Shown: positions 6,984-13,117 of the stretch, piece by piece
Position numbering within the stretch: position 1 is the first letter of the stretch
Layout of the letters: every line of letters begins with the position of its first letter
Source: a bacterium
GTDB taxonomy: Bacteria > Cyanobacteriota > Vampirovibrionia > Gastranaerophilales > Gastranaerophilaceae
NCBI GenBank assembly: GCA_017444705.1
Contig: JAFSWA010000008.1
Coordinates: 1 to 18,870, forward strand
Direction: 5' to 3'
Length of the DNA stretch: 18,870 bases
The notes under the pieces: model-generated
What the model saw: the letters and a program-made list of their open reading frames with translations, nothing else
The model's database searches: none
Told to the model about the DNA's origin: nothing
Position numbers and translations under genes: made by a program

Positions 6984-8003
6984 ATGAGTGATAAAAAAAA
7001 TATTCTTTTTATAAATTTTGGCGGAATTGGGGATGAAATACTTTTTTTGCCGACAATTTTTTCCGTGAAAGAAAAATTTCCCGATTCAAAAATTACACTT
7101 TGTCTTGAACCTCGTTCTAAAGGGATAAAAAGTTTATGTCCTTTAATTGATGAAACGTTCTGTGTTGATATGAAAAATCAAAGTAAATATAAAACTTTTT
7201 TTTCTATCGTAAAATTTATGCGTTCTCAAAAATTTGATATGGTAATTTCTTCGGGAGCAAATAAATTTATTCCGATTTTGTTATTATTTTCGGGAGCAAA
7301 AACAAAAATCGGGTATAATTCCGGTAAATTGGCTGAGTTATTTTTATCAAAAGCTGTTACACTTAATCAAAATCAATATGCCGCCGATATGTATCATGAT
7401 TTAGTTAAAAATTTGACGGGATTAGAGGCAAAACTACCTTATATTAAAATTACTTCGGCAGCGGATATACTCGGTTTCGGGGATAAATACAAAGAAGAAA
7501 ATTCCGTTTTAATTCATCCCGGAGTGAGTAAAATGAGCGTACAAAAAGGTATGGTCAAAATCTTCGGAGCATCAAAATGGATAGAAATAATTGAAAATCT
7601 GCTCCAAAGAGAAAAAAGGGTTTTCCTTGCCGGCGGACCTGATGATGAAGAAATTATAAAACAAATCCTTGACGGAATTTCACCAAACTTAAAATCAAGA
7701 CTTCTTAACTATTACGGCAAAACAAAAAGCCTTTATGATTTGGCGGAATTAATCTCAAAAATGGAAGTTATGATATGTTCCGATTCTGCACCAATGCACA
7801 TAGGAGTAGCTGTCGGAACAAAAACGGTTGCTATTTTCGGACCGACTGATGAGAAAAAACTTCTGCCTAAAAATCCGAACTTTATTGCAGTTACAAACAA
7901 CTGTGACTGTCGTCCATGCCTTTGGGATAAAAGACAAACCACTTGTGAATATTTGCATTGTTTGAATTTCGATACTGAAAAAATCATTAATTACTGCTTT
8001 TAA
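6984..8003 (+). CDS. Glycosyltransferase family 9 (heptosyltransferase-like)
   Basis: A 339-residue GT-B glycosyltransferase. The N-terminal domain opens with the family signature 'NFGGIGDEILFLPTI' (residues ~10-24). The C-terminal domain carries 'VLIHPGVS', 'VFLAGGPDDEE' and the nucleotide-sugar site 'CSDSAPMHIGVAVGTKTVAI' followed by FGPTD. A Cys cluster near the end (C-x-C-x2-C-x8-C-x4-C) is typical of many GT9 enzymes. GT9 members transfer heptose or related sugars from nucleotide donors to the LPS core at the cytoplasmic face of the inner membrane. The specific sugar cannot be told. No ribosome site is visible; it starts 2 bases after the preceding stop, so translational coupling is likely. 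Confidence 0.9.
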   Translation: MSDKKNILFINFGGIGDEILFLPTIFSVKEKFPDSKITLCLEPRSKGIKSLCPLIDETFCVDMKNQSKYKTFFSIVKFMRSQKFDMVISSGANKFIPILLLFSGAKTKIGYNSGKLAELFLSKAVTLNQNQYAADMYHDLVKNLTGLEAKLPYIKITSAADILGFGDKYKEENSVLIHPGVSKMSVQKGMVKIFGASKWIEIIENLLQREKRVFLAGGPDDEEIIKQILDGISPNLKSRLLNYYGKTKSLYDLAELISKMEVMICSDSAPMHIGVAVGTKTVAIFGPTDEKKLLPKNPNFIAVTNNCDCRPCLWDKRQTTCEYLHCLNFDTEKIINYCF

Positions 8004-8031
8004 CTTTTTATGACAATTTTTATTACAAAAA

Positions 8032-8703
8032 CTAATTAAGTTCTTTTATTAATTTTTCATAATAATCTTTATTTTCTTTTATATCGTCAGACAGCTCTTT
8101 TATGTTTTCCTGCCACATAGTCATGCTTCGCATATTTGTTCTGTATTTATTCAAAATAGTTTGATAATTTGATATCGGCTCTTTTTCGGAATCGTCTATA
8201 ATCTCACATGCCCAGTAAGGATTAGAAAATCTTTTATTCATTTCATCCCATTTCAGTTCATTCATATAGATATTATAAATATCCCAAGGGTTTTTCATTG
8301 CAATTTTTATTCTTATAATCGGTGTAATTTCCAATTCATTATCAATCAAATGTTTAAAAGTGTTTGCATATGGGCTTTTACACATTTTCACGTCTTCCTG
8401 AATACGAATTAAACCTCTGTAATAATATTGCACGGCTTTTCTTTCATCTTTTTTATATTTATATATATAATCTGAAATTAAAGCATATTTCCACGGTGAA
8501 ACTTTATCAGGATTCTTTTCAATGTAATCAAGAACTTCATCTATTTCGCTGCCTGTTAAATCATTCAAAAAACCATACACTCCCAATTGATTGATAATTT
8601 TCATACTATTTTGTGAATATGAAATGGCTTTTGTTTCCGTAAATAAAATTGCAGCTATTGCCGTAATTACACAAATTAATCCTAAAATAATGATTTTTTT
8701 CAT
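8032..8703 (-). CDS. Secreted helical protein of unknown function
   Basis: A 223-residue protein with an N-terminal hydrophobic signal or anchor ('IIILGLICVITAIAAILF') and a mainly helical remainder. The central part 'SPWKYALISDYIYKYKKDER' then 'KAVQYYYRGLIRIQEDVKMC' looks like a single TPR/Sel1-type helical pair and recalls a broadly distributed family of periplasmic proteins with a '(F/Y)WYYxGQLR' motif; this is a weak resemblance. The ribosome site is AGGAGA. It lies 16 bases after the Cys-rich protein gene and is the last gene of a three-gene unit. It converges with the glycosyltransferase gene across a 28-base gap that has no obvious terminator. Confidence 0.75.
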   Translation of the reverse strand: MKKIIILGLICVITAIAAILFTETKAISYSQNSMKIINQLGVYGFLNDLTGSEIDEVLDYIEKNPDKVSPWKYALISDYIYKYKKDERKAVQYYYRGLIRIQEDVKMCKSPYANTFKHLIDNELEITPIIRIKIAMKNPWDIYNIYMNELKWDEMNKRFSNPYWACEIIDDSEKEPISNYQTILNKYRTNMRSMTMWQENIKELSDDIKENKDYYEKLIKELN

Positions 8704-8719
8704 AATATATTTCTCCTAT

Positions 8720-10000
8720 TTAGTTGTCATACGGATAGAATATTTTTGTCGGAGTTAACAACACTCCTGCACCAAATTTTGTCTTTTCTTTTATTTTATA
8801 TAAGTTATAATCCTGAAATTTATTGTTTTCCCTTAATAATAACAATTTATTCCCGTTTTCTTGTTTACATAATCCTGTTTCATATGCGTCATATTCAAGA
8901 ACATCTACAATTTGTTTATATCCGTTTGGACAATCGTCTACATTGCAAACCCCTCTTTTACCTCCGTATGGTTTACAGTTTCTGCCGTCCATATCACAAT
9001 TTCTTCCGCAAACTTTCGATTTATAATAAAATCTTTTTCCTAAATAATGGTCAAAAGACAAAAAAGTTTTTGGATTATAACATTTATCATCTTTGATTTC
9101 AGGATAACCGTATTTACGATTACATTCATCAGCATAACAAGCACCGGTTTTGCAGTTTCTGCCGTTTATATCACAATCATAACCGCATAATTTGCCGTTT
9201 AAATAAAATTCATTACCCGAATATGATATATGCGTAGAGGGATTATAACACGCACTGTCTTTAATTTCTGTGTAACCGTTTTCTGTCTCACAAGCAGCAG
9301 CAGAACATGTATTTCCGTAAGAACAATTCTTCCCGTCTGAATCACAATCACTACCGCAGAATTTATCGTTTATATAAAAATCTTTTTTTGCTCCGAATTT
9401 CATTCCGAATGTATATGATATATGAGTTTTTGGATTATAACAACCATAACTTTTTTCCAATTCTTTTATTTGTGTATAACCATTTTCTTTATCACAGTAT
9501 GAAGGGTTACAATATCCGACACGACAATTTGTTCCGTTAATATCGCAATCTTCTCCGCATTTTAAATTGTTTATATAATATTGATGTTTTTCATTTTTAG
9601 ATTCTGGGTTAGGATAATATCCCATTTTTGTATCCGGATTATAACAAATAAACCTTACACCTTTATTATGTTTTATCTGCGTATAACCTTCTTTTTGATT
9701 ACAATATGATGCACTGCAAAAATCTTTTTCACAGTTTGTGCCATCAAAATTACAATTTATTCCGCAATACCACCAATCTTTGAAAAAATATAATTTCCCG
9801 CTATTTGAACCGCCTTTTTTAATATAATAGCTTAAACCTGTTTGCTCGTTATAGCAAAGTTTTTCATTTGTGGCGTCATTTATTTTATGAGTTATCGGCT
9901 CATATCCGTTTGCACATTTTGTTGCGGAATCTGCAAATATTTTTATTCCGAAAAATAAGACAATTATAAATAATAAACTGAATAATAATGTTTTTTTCAT
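8720..10000 (-). CDS. Secreted protein with five six-cysteine DxDxDG repeats
   Basis: A 426-residue protein with a signal peptide (about 1-23, cleavage near IFADS). Residues 29-378 form five tandem units of 56-70 residues. Each reads roughly C..GYTQIK...CYNPKT.ISY...FY.NGK.CG.DCD.DG.NC..G.C....C. The Cys of each unit fall at 49/79/83/90/95/100, 119/148/152/159/164/169, 187/215/219/226/232/237, 251/272/276/283/288/293 and 307/331/335/342/352/357; with C29 and C378 this gives 32 in all. Within each unit the segment DCDSDGKNC (variants DCDINGTNC, DCDINGRNC, NCDMDGRNC, NCNFDGTNC) resembles a Ca2+ loop (D-x-D-x-D-G) laced with cysteines. The C-terminal ~45 residues are not repeated. Inferred: a disulfide-stabilised, probably Ca2+-binding extracytoplasmic protein. 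I do not recognise the family. The ribosome site is AGAGG. Confidence 0.85.
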   Translation of the reverse strand: MKKTLLFSLLFIIVLFFGIKIFADSATKCANGYEPITHKINDATNEKLCYNEQTGLSYYIKKGGSNSGKLYFFKDWWYCGINCNFDGTNCEKDFCSASYCNQKEGYTQIKHNKGVRFICYNPDTKMGYYPNPESKNEKHQYYINNLKCGEDCDINGTNCRVGYCNPSYCDKENGYTQIKELEKSYGCYNPKTHISYTFGMKFGAKKDFYINDKFCGSDCDSDGKNCSYGNTCSAAACETENGYTEIKDSACYNPSTHISYSGNEFYLNGKLCGYDCDINGRNCKTGACYADECNRKYGYPEIKDDKCYNPKTFLSFDHYLGKRFYYKSKVCGRNCDMDGRNCKPYGGKRGVCNVDDCPNGYKQIVDVLEYDAYETGLCKQENGNKLLLLRENNKFQDYNLYKIKEKTKFGAGVLLTPTKIFYPYDN

Positions 10001-10008
10001 AAAAACCT

Positions 10009-11847
10009 CTATTTAAGCATCAATTGTAATTTTTCTTTAATTGAGAGGTTCTTTTTGTTTTCTCTTATTATTCTTTTTGCTCTGTTACGGGATTCTATTT
10101 TCAAATTTTTGTTATTTGTAAAGTTTTTAAAATTCAATAATATTTTTATTCCTTTAAATGCCGAAATATGTTCAATTACAAAATTAGAGTAATCTCTTAC
10201 AAAGTCGTAATCATCAGGATTAACTCTGAATGCTTTTTGATAGTATTCATAAGCTTTTTCATATTGTTTATAGAACGTCAGATTATAAGCGATTCTTGAC
10301 AAAGTCCTGAAATCATTAGGATTAATTGCCAAAATTTCTTTAAAGTAAGTCATTGCGGCTTCAAGTTCATCTTTTTCAAGATACATGAACCCTATAAACC
10401 AATATTTATCAAGATCATCAGGGGTAATTGAAAGCGAAAATTTTGCACAATCTATTGCCTTATCATATTCACCCAAACTGTCATAAATTCTTGCAAGATT
10501 ATATTGATACTCAGCGTTATTACAGTCCATTTCAACTGCTTTTTGAGCATTTTTGAGTGCTTCATCAAGATTTTTTTGATAAATATTCAAAACCGATTTT
10601 TGATAATACGCATCTACATAATTCGGATTAATTTCTATTATCTTATCGTAAATTTTCATAGCTTCTTCATAATCTTCGACATATTTTGCTTTTTCATCAA
10701 GCAGGTCAATATTTTTAGGGTCTTTTTCTATTGCTTTGTCAAAAAATTCCATAGCTTTTTCTTTTTGCCCCAAACTGTAATAGATTATGGCAAAATTCAA
10801 ATCTATATAAGAAGAATCTACTTTTCCCTCTAATTTTTTTGCATATTCCTGAGCTTTAATAAAATTACCCTGATGAGCATAAGAATACATATAAAGATAA
10901 TTCATTTCTATATTATCAGGGTCATGCTCTTCAACGTACGAAAGGGTCAAAAGGGTTTTGTCAAACTCTTGTTTCATATAGTAAATATTAGCAAGAGCAA
11001 GCCTCAAAGAAATACTGTTTTCCTTTACGGCAAGACCTTTTTTGACAACAACTTCCGCTTCTTTCAACCACCCCATTTGCATATAAGAATTTGTGAGATT
11101 ATAGTATAAAATCTCATTTTTTTCTTCTAACTCAATAGCTTTTGTGTAAAAAGCCGCTGCCTTTTCATAATCTTTTGTCATGTATTTTTTATAAGCATAA
11201 AGCCCAAGCATATCAACCGTAGCTTGTGCGGGCGGAATATTTTTGAATAAATCCTCTATTTTTTCATAATCTTTTTTTGTAATATAGTATTTTGCCAAAG
11301 CACAAAGTGCGGACATATTATTTTTATCAAGTTCTAATGCTTTATCCGCAAAAGCTTTTGCTGTCTCAATTTTTTCTTCGTTATCTTTAAAATTCTCTAT
11401 AATTGCGTTTGCACAAAGACTGTAAGATTCTGAATTAAAGGTTTCAAAATCTGCTTTTGTCGAAAAATCGACAATTTCTTCAAAATTTTTAATTTTTGTT
11501 AGAGCTTCAAGATACTTTTGAGTTGCATAAACTTTATCTTCACATTTCAAATAATACTGAGCATAAGTTTCCACTTCGTTAAATTTTTCAAGTTCGACTT
11601 TAATATCAATAAGCGGGTCTAAAACAATTGTTGAATTACTATCAATTTCAAATGCTTTTTCGTAATACTGTTCCGATTGTTCTGTTTCTCCCATAAGAAA
11701 ATAACCGTGTGCAATTTGAACAAGTATTTCAATATTATCCGGATATTCCGTCAACTTCGGATACAAAAGTTCTACGGCAGCTTTATACTTCTTATCTTCT
11801 ATAAGACTAAAAGACTCTTGTATTAAATTGTTAATTTCCTCATTCAT
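10009..11847 (-). CDS. TPR-repeat protein
   Basis: A 612-residue protein made almost wholly of tetratricopeptide repeats (helical pairs of 34 residues). Typical units are 'AVELLYPKLTEYPDNIEILV', 'AAAFYTKAIELEEKNEILYY', 'AMEFFDKAIEKDPKNIDLLD', 'AIDCAKFSLSITPDDLDKYW' and 'AYEYYQKAFRVNPDDYDFVR'; more than ten can be counted. There is no signal peptide when started at the ATG at 11847 (MNEEINNLI), which has the ribosome site ACGGAG and a good promoter upstream. A longer frame to 11904 lacks both and would overlap the promoter. TPRs mediate protein-protein assembly. It is first of a unit with two secreted proteins and ends 8 bases before the Cys-rich gene, so it may help organise their production or export, which is a guess. 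Confidence 0.85.
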   Translation of the reverse strand: MNEEINNLIQESFSLIEDKKYKAAVELLYPKLTEYPDNIEILVQIAHGYFLMGETEQSEQYYEKAFEIDSNSTIVLDPLIDIKVELEKFNEVETYAQYYLKCEDKVYATQKYLEALTKIKNFEEIVDFSTKADFETFNSESYSLCANAIIENFKDNEEKIETAKAFADKALELDKNNMSALCALAKYYITKKDYEKIEDLFKNIPPAQATVDMLGLYAYKKYMTKDYEKAAAFYTKAIELEEKNEILYYNLTNSYMQMGWLKEAEVVVKKGLAVKENSISLRLALANIYYMKQEFDKTLLTLSYVEEHDPDNIEMNYLYMYSYAHQGNFIKAQEYAKKLEGKVDSSYIDLNFAIIYYSLGQKEKAMEFFDKAIEKDPKNIDLLDEKAKYVEDYEEAMKIYDKIIEINPNYVDAYYQKSVLNIYQKNLDEALKNAQKAVEMDCNNAEYQYNLARIYDSLGEYDKAIDCAKFSLSITPDDLDKYWFIGFMYLEKDELEAAMTYFKEILAINPNDFRTLSRIAYNLTFYKQYEKAYEYYQKAFRVNPDDYDFVRDYSNFVIEHISAFKGIKILLNFKNFTNNKNLKIESRNRAKRIIRENKKNLSIKEKLQLMLK

Positions 11848-11868
11848 CTCAAAACTCCGTATAAAATA

Positions 11869-11897
11869 ATTATATGATAAAATGTAATTATGGACAA
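11869..11897 (-). promoter_or_regulatory. Promoter of the TPR-Cys-rich-secreted unit
   Basis: Minus strand: -35 TTGTCC (11897-11892), 17-bp spacer, -10 TATAAT (11874-11869), then a short leader with ACGGAG before the ATG at 11847. It overlaps the plus-strand promoter-like site at 11874-11892. Confidence 0.75.
11874..11892 (+). promoter_or_regulatory. Orphan copy of the leaderless-start box
   Basis: ATG-A-TAAAATGTAATTATG matches the uvrB start box (13102-13120) at 18 of 19 positions, including the ATG. Here the ATG (11890-11892) opens only a three-codon frame (Met-Asp-Lys-stop). Any plus-strand transcript would run into the hairpin at 11987-12010. It could drive a small RNA or be a decayed gene start. 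Confidence 0.4.
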
Positions 11898-11981
11898 GTA
11901 GCACACAGCAGAGTGCAATTCATTGCCCCGTTAAAGAATATGAATTTGCCATTTTGGCGGTCGTATGACAATCTAAAATAT

Positions 11982-12010
11982 AAAAATGGCGGATAATAAT
12001 ATATCCGCCA
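11982..12010 (-). terminator. Terminator downstream of the 12052-12594 gene
   Basis: A perfect 9-bp stem TGGCGGATA (11987-11995) / TATCCGCCA (12002-12010) with loop ATAATA. On the minus strand it is followed by TTTTTATATTTT, ending transcripts of the gene that stops at 12052. On the plus strand it is followed by AATATTTATTTTT, so it may work in both directions. Confidence 0.8.
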
Positions 12011-12051
12011 AATATTTATTTTTGTTGAGTTTCACCTAATCTATATGCTTT

Positions 12052-12594
12052 TTAATAATATCCATAACCTATATTTCCTTTTTTGAATACACTATAATCT
12101 GAGGGAATACCAGGTTTTGAATGATAAATTTCTATTGAACTGCCAACATCAGTCTTTCCTACCGTTGTCCCTCCTTCAGTAGTCTTATGTGAAAGAATTT
12201 TTGTACCAGTACTGTTATTTATACAAACCTCGTCACAACCTTCACCTGTATCGACAGTTATATCTTCAGAATCATAAATTCTATATTTGTCGCTTTTGTC
12301 AGTTCCTTTAATTGTCGGGAATTGTTGATGAAAATTTGACAAAACTATTTCCCCTTTCTCATTTCTTGAAATTACAGCTTCACCTTTAACTTTTTGCGTC
12401 CAATCATTAACATCAACTTTTATTGTTGTACCATCTGTTAAAGTGATTATCTCATCTCTTCTCGAATAATTTTCCAGCATAGCACTTAATACCAAAGTAT
12501 TACCAATTCGGGTATAATCCTCTCTACGTTTAGGAACACTTTCCTCTCTGACAACAATATCATTTCTTGTTACATCTCCTTTAAAATCAACCAT
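12052..12594 (-). CDS. Protein with degenerate RTX-like segment
   Basis: A 180-residue protein without signal peptide or membrane segment. It has a very strong ribosome site (AGGAGG, 7 bases from the ATG) and a strong downstream terminator. The first half is polar with a beta pattern ('IITLTDGTTIKVDVNDW', 'GEAVISRNEKGEIVLSNF'). Residues ~94-130 read 'IKGTDKSDKYRIYDSEDITV' followed by 'DTGEGCDEVCINN', reminiscent of the GTDGxDxY...DGGxGxD repeats of RTX proteins but degenerate. The C-terminus is rich in Gly/Ser/Thr and ends 'KKGNIGYGYY'. RTX proteins bind Ca2+ and leave through type I systems without an N-terminal signal; that would fit but is not shown. The function is unknown. Confidence 0.75.
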   Translation of the reverse strand: MVDFKGDVTRNDIVVREESVPKRREDYTRIGNTLVLSAMLENYSRRDEIITLTDGTTIKVDVNDWTQKVKGEAVISRNEKGEIVLSNFHQQFPTIKGTDKSDKYRIYDSEDITVDTGEGCDEVCINNSTGTKILSHKTTEGGTTVGKTDVGSSIEIYHSKPGIPSDYSVFKKGNIGYGYY

Positions 12595-12678
12595 AATTTT
12601 CCTCCTCTTTCTTTTTAAGTAATATCCCTTATGTTTTTATTAAAAATTTCGTGAGGAGAAAATTGACAGCACTACACA

Positions 12679-12708
12679 CCTATCCTATCCTATCCTATCC
12701 TATTCTAT
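12679..12708. repeat. Pentanucleotide microsatellite (CCTAT)
   Basis: Five perfect CCTAT units (12679-12703) plus one imperfect TCTAT (12704-12708). It begins 10 bases after a perfect TTGACA hexamer and lies 85 bases upstream of the 12052-12594 start codon. A 5-bp unit can slip during replication and change promoter spacing. Confidence 0.85.
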
Positions 12709-12801
12709 TAAAAATTATCATTGGGTTTGAGGGATATTGTCAAGTCAAAAAATTTAACTTTACATTTCTTCACAATCTTTACATTTTAGAATCTTTTAGT
12801 C

Positions 12802-12838
12802 ATTGCGAGAGGCTGCCGATTGGCAACCTCGTGGCAAT
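12802..12838. repeat. REP-like hairpin element, copy 2
   Basis: ATTGCGAGAGGCTGCC (12802-12817) pairs with GGCAACCTCGTGGCAAT (12822-12838) with small mismatches and a 4-base loop. It begins with ATTGCGAGA and ends with GGCAATCC, like the element at 981-1042, while the cores differ. Confidence 0.65.
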
Positions 12839-12886
12839 CCAAAAAATTGTTGCGGTAAATTAATTATTTACGCAACCTACAACTCA

Positions 12887-13022
12887 ATAAAACCCTTTCA
12901 GAAATACCCTCTCTCAAATTTGTAAATTCACTTTCGTTCATTAACAAATTTTTCTCTCTCCAAAGGAGAGAATATGTATATTTTCCCTCTCCTTGGAGAG
13001 GGACTAAGGGAGAGGGTTTTAT
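12887..13022. mobile_element. MITE-like non-autonomous element with internal stems
   Basis: Terminal 10-bp perfect inverted repeats ATAAAACCCT (12887-12896) and AGGGTTTTAT (13013-13022) bound 136 bp without a coding frame. Inside are three more perfect stems: AAATTTGT / ACAAATTT (12916-12923 / 12944-12951), TCTCTCC-AAA-GGAGAGA (12955-12971) and TCCCTCTCC-TT-GGAGAGGGA (12984-13003). The last two can also pair with each other. The whole can fold as a multi-branched structure. No transposase is near, so any movement would be in trans. The class is inferred from structure only. Confidence 0.5.
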
Positions 13023-13031
13023 AATAAGCAG

Positions 13032-13048
13032 GTTAGGTTTCACCTAAC
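13032..13048. repeat. Dyad 1: GTTAGGT-TTC-ACCTAAC
   Basis: A perfect 7-bp inverted repeat with a 3-base spacer, 70 bases upstream of uvrB. It shares the core AGGT-N3-ACCT with a second dyad 25 bp downstream. Part of it (GTTTCACCTAA) also occurs at 12029-12039, so it could be a repeat fragment as well as an operator. Confidence 0.45.
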
Positions 13049-13056
13049 ATTGTTTC

Positions 13057-13073
13057 ATCAGGTACAACCTGAT
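13057..13073. repeat. Dyad 2: ATCAGGT-ACA-ACCTGAT
   Basis: A perfect 7-bp inverted repeat with a 3-base spacer. Its centre is 25 bp from that of dyad 1 and 53 bases from the uvrB ATG. It does not match the Gram-positive (GAAC-N4-GTTC) or E. coli (CTGT-N8-ACAG) LexA boxes. Confidence 0.45.
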
Positions 13074-13102
13074 TTGCAAAACTTAATAAATGACCGATTC
13101 CA

Positions 13103-13111
13103 TGCTAAAAT
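13103..13111 (+). promoter_or_regulatory. Extended -10 of uvrB, predicted leaderless start
   Basis: TG-C-TAAAAT (13103-13111) is followed by GTAATT and then the ATG at 13118, so transcription should begin at or next to the A of the ATG. No ribosome site precedes the ATG. There is no good -35 at 17 bp. Confidence 0.55.
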
Positions 13112-13117
13112 GTAATT

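Larger units (their letters stand above)
12595..13117. other. Repeat-rich intergenic region, no gene
   Basis: 523 bases between two divergently transcribed genes. The order is: promoter zone of the 12052-12594 gene (no clear -10/-35), a TTGACA box at 12663-12668, a pentanucleotide microsatellite (12679-12708), a REP-like hairpin (12802-12838), a small hairpin TTGCGGTAAAT / ATTTACGCAA (12850-12875, one bulge), a 136-bp MITE-like element (12887-13022), two short dyads (13032-13073) and the uvrB promoter. A 70-codon frame at 12651-12863 runs through the microsatellite and repeats and is not credible. Confidence 0.7.

Noticed and set aside
8004..8031. Terminator between the convergent glycosyltransferase and 8032-8703 genes
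   Set aside because: The 28-base gap has no stable inverted repeat.
11848..11904. N-terminal extension of the TPR protein to 11904
   Set aside because: It would overlap the -35 and -10 of the gene's own promoter and lacks a ribosome site; the start at 11847 has ACGGAG and a normal TPR N-terminus.
12651..12863. 70-codon plus-strand frame with AGGAGA near its start
   Set aside because: It runs through the microsatellite and a REP-like hairpin, giving low-complexity protein without family features; it is an accident of the repeats.
12887..13022. Cloverleaf-like fold considered as a tRNA or riboswitch
   Set aside because: No tRNA T-loop or anticodon arm consensus and no CCA; stems are long purine/pyrimidine palindromes with matching ends, more like a MITE.
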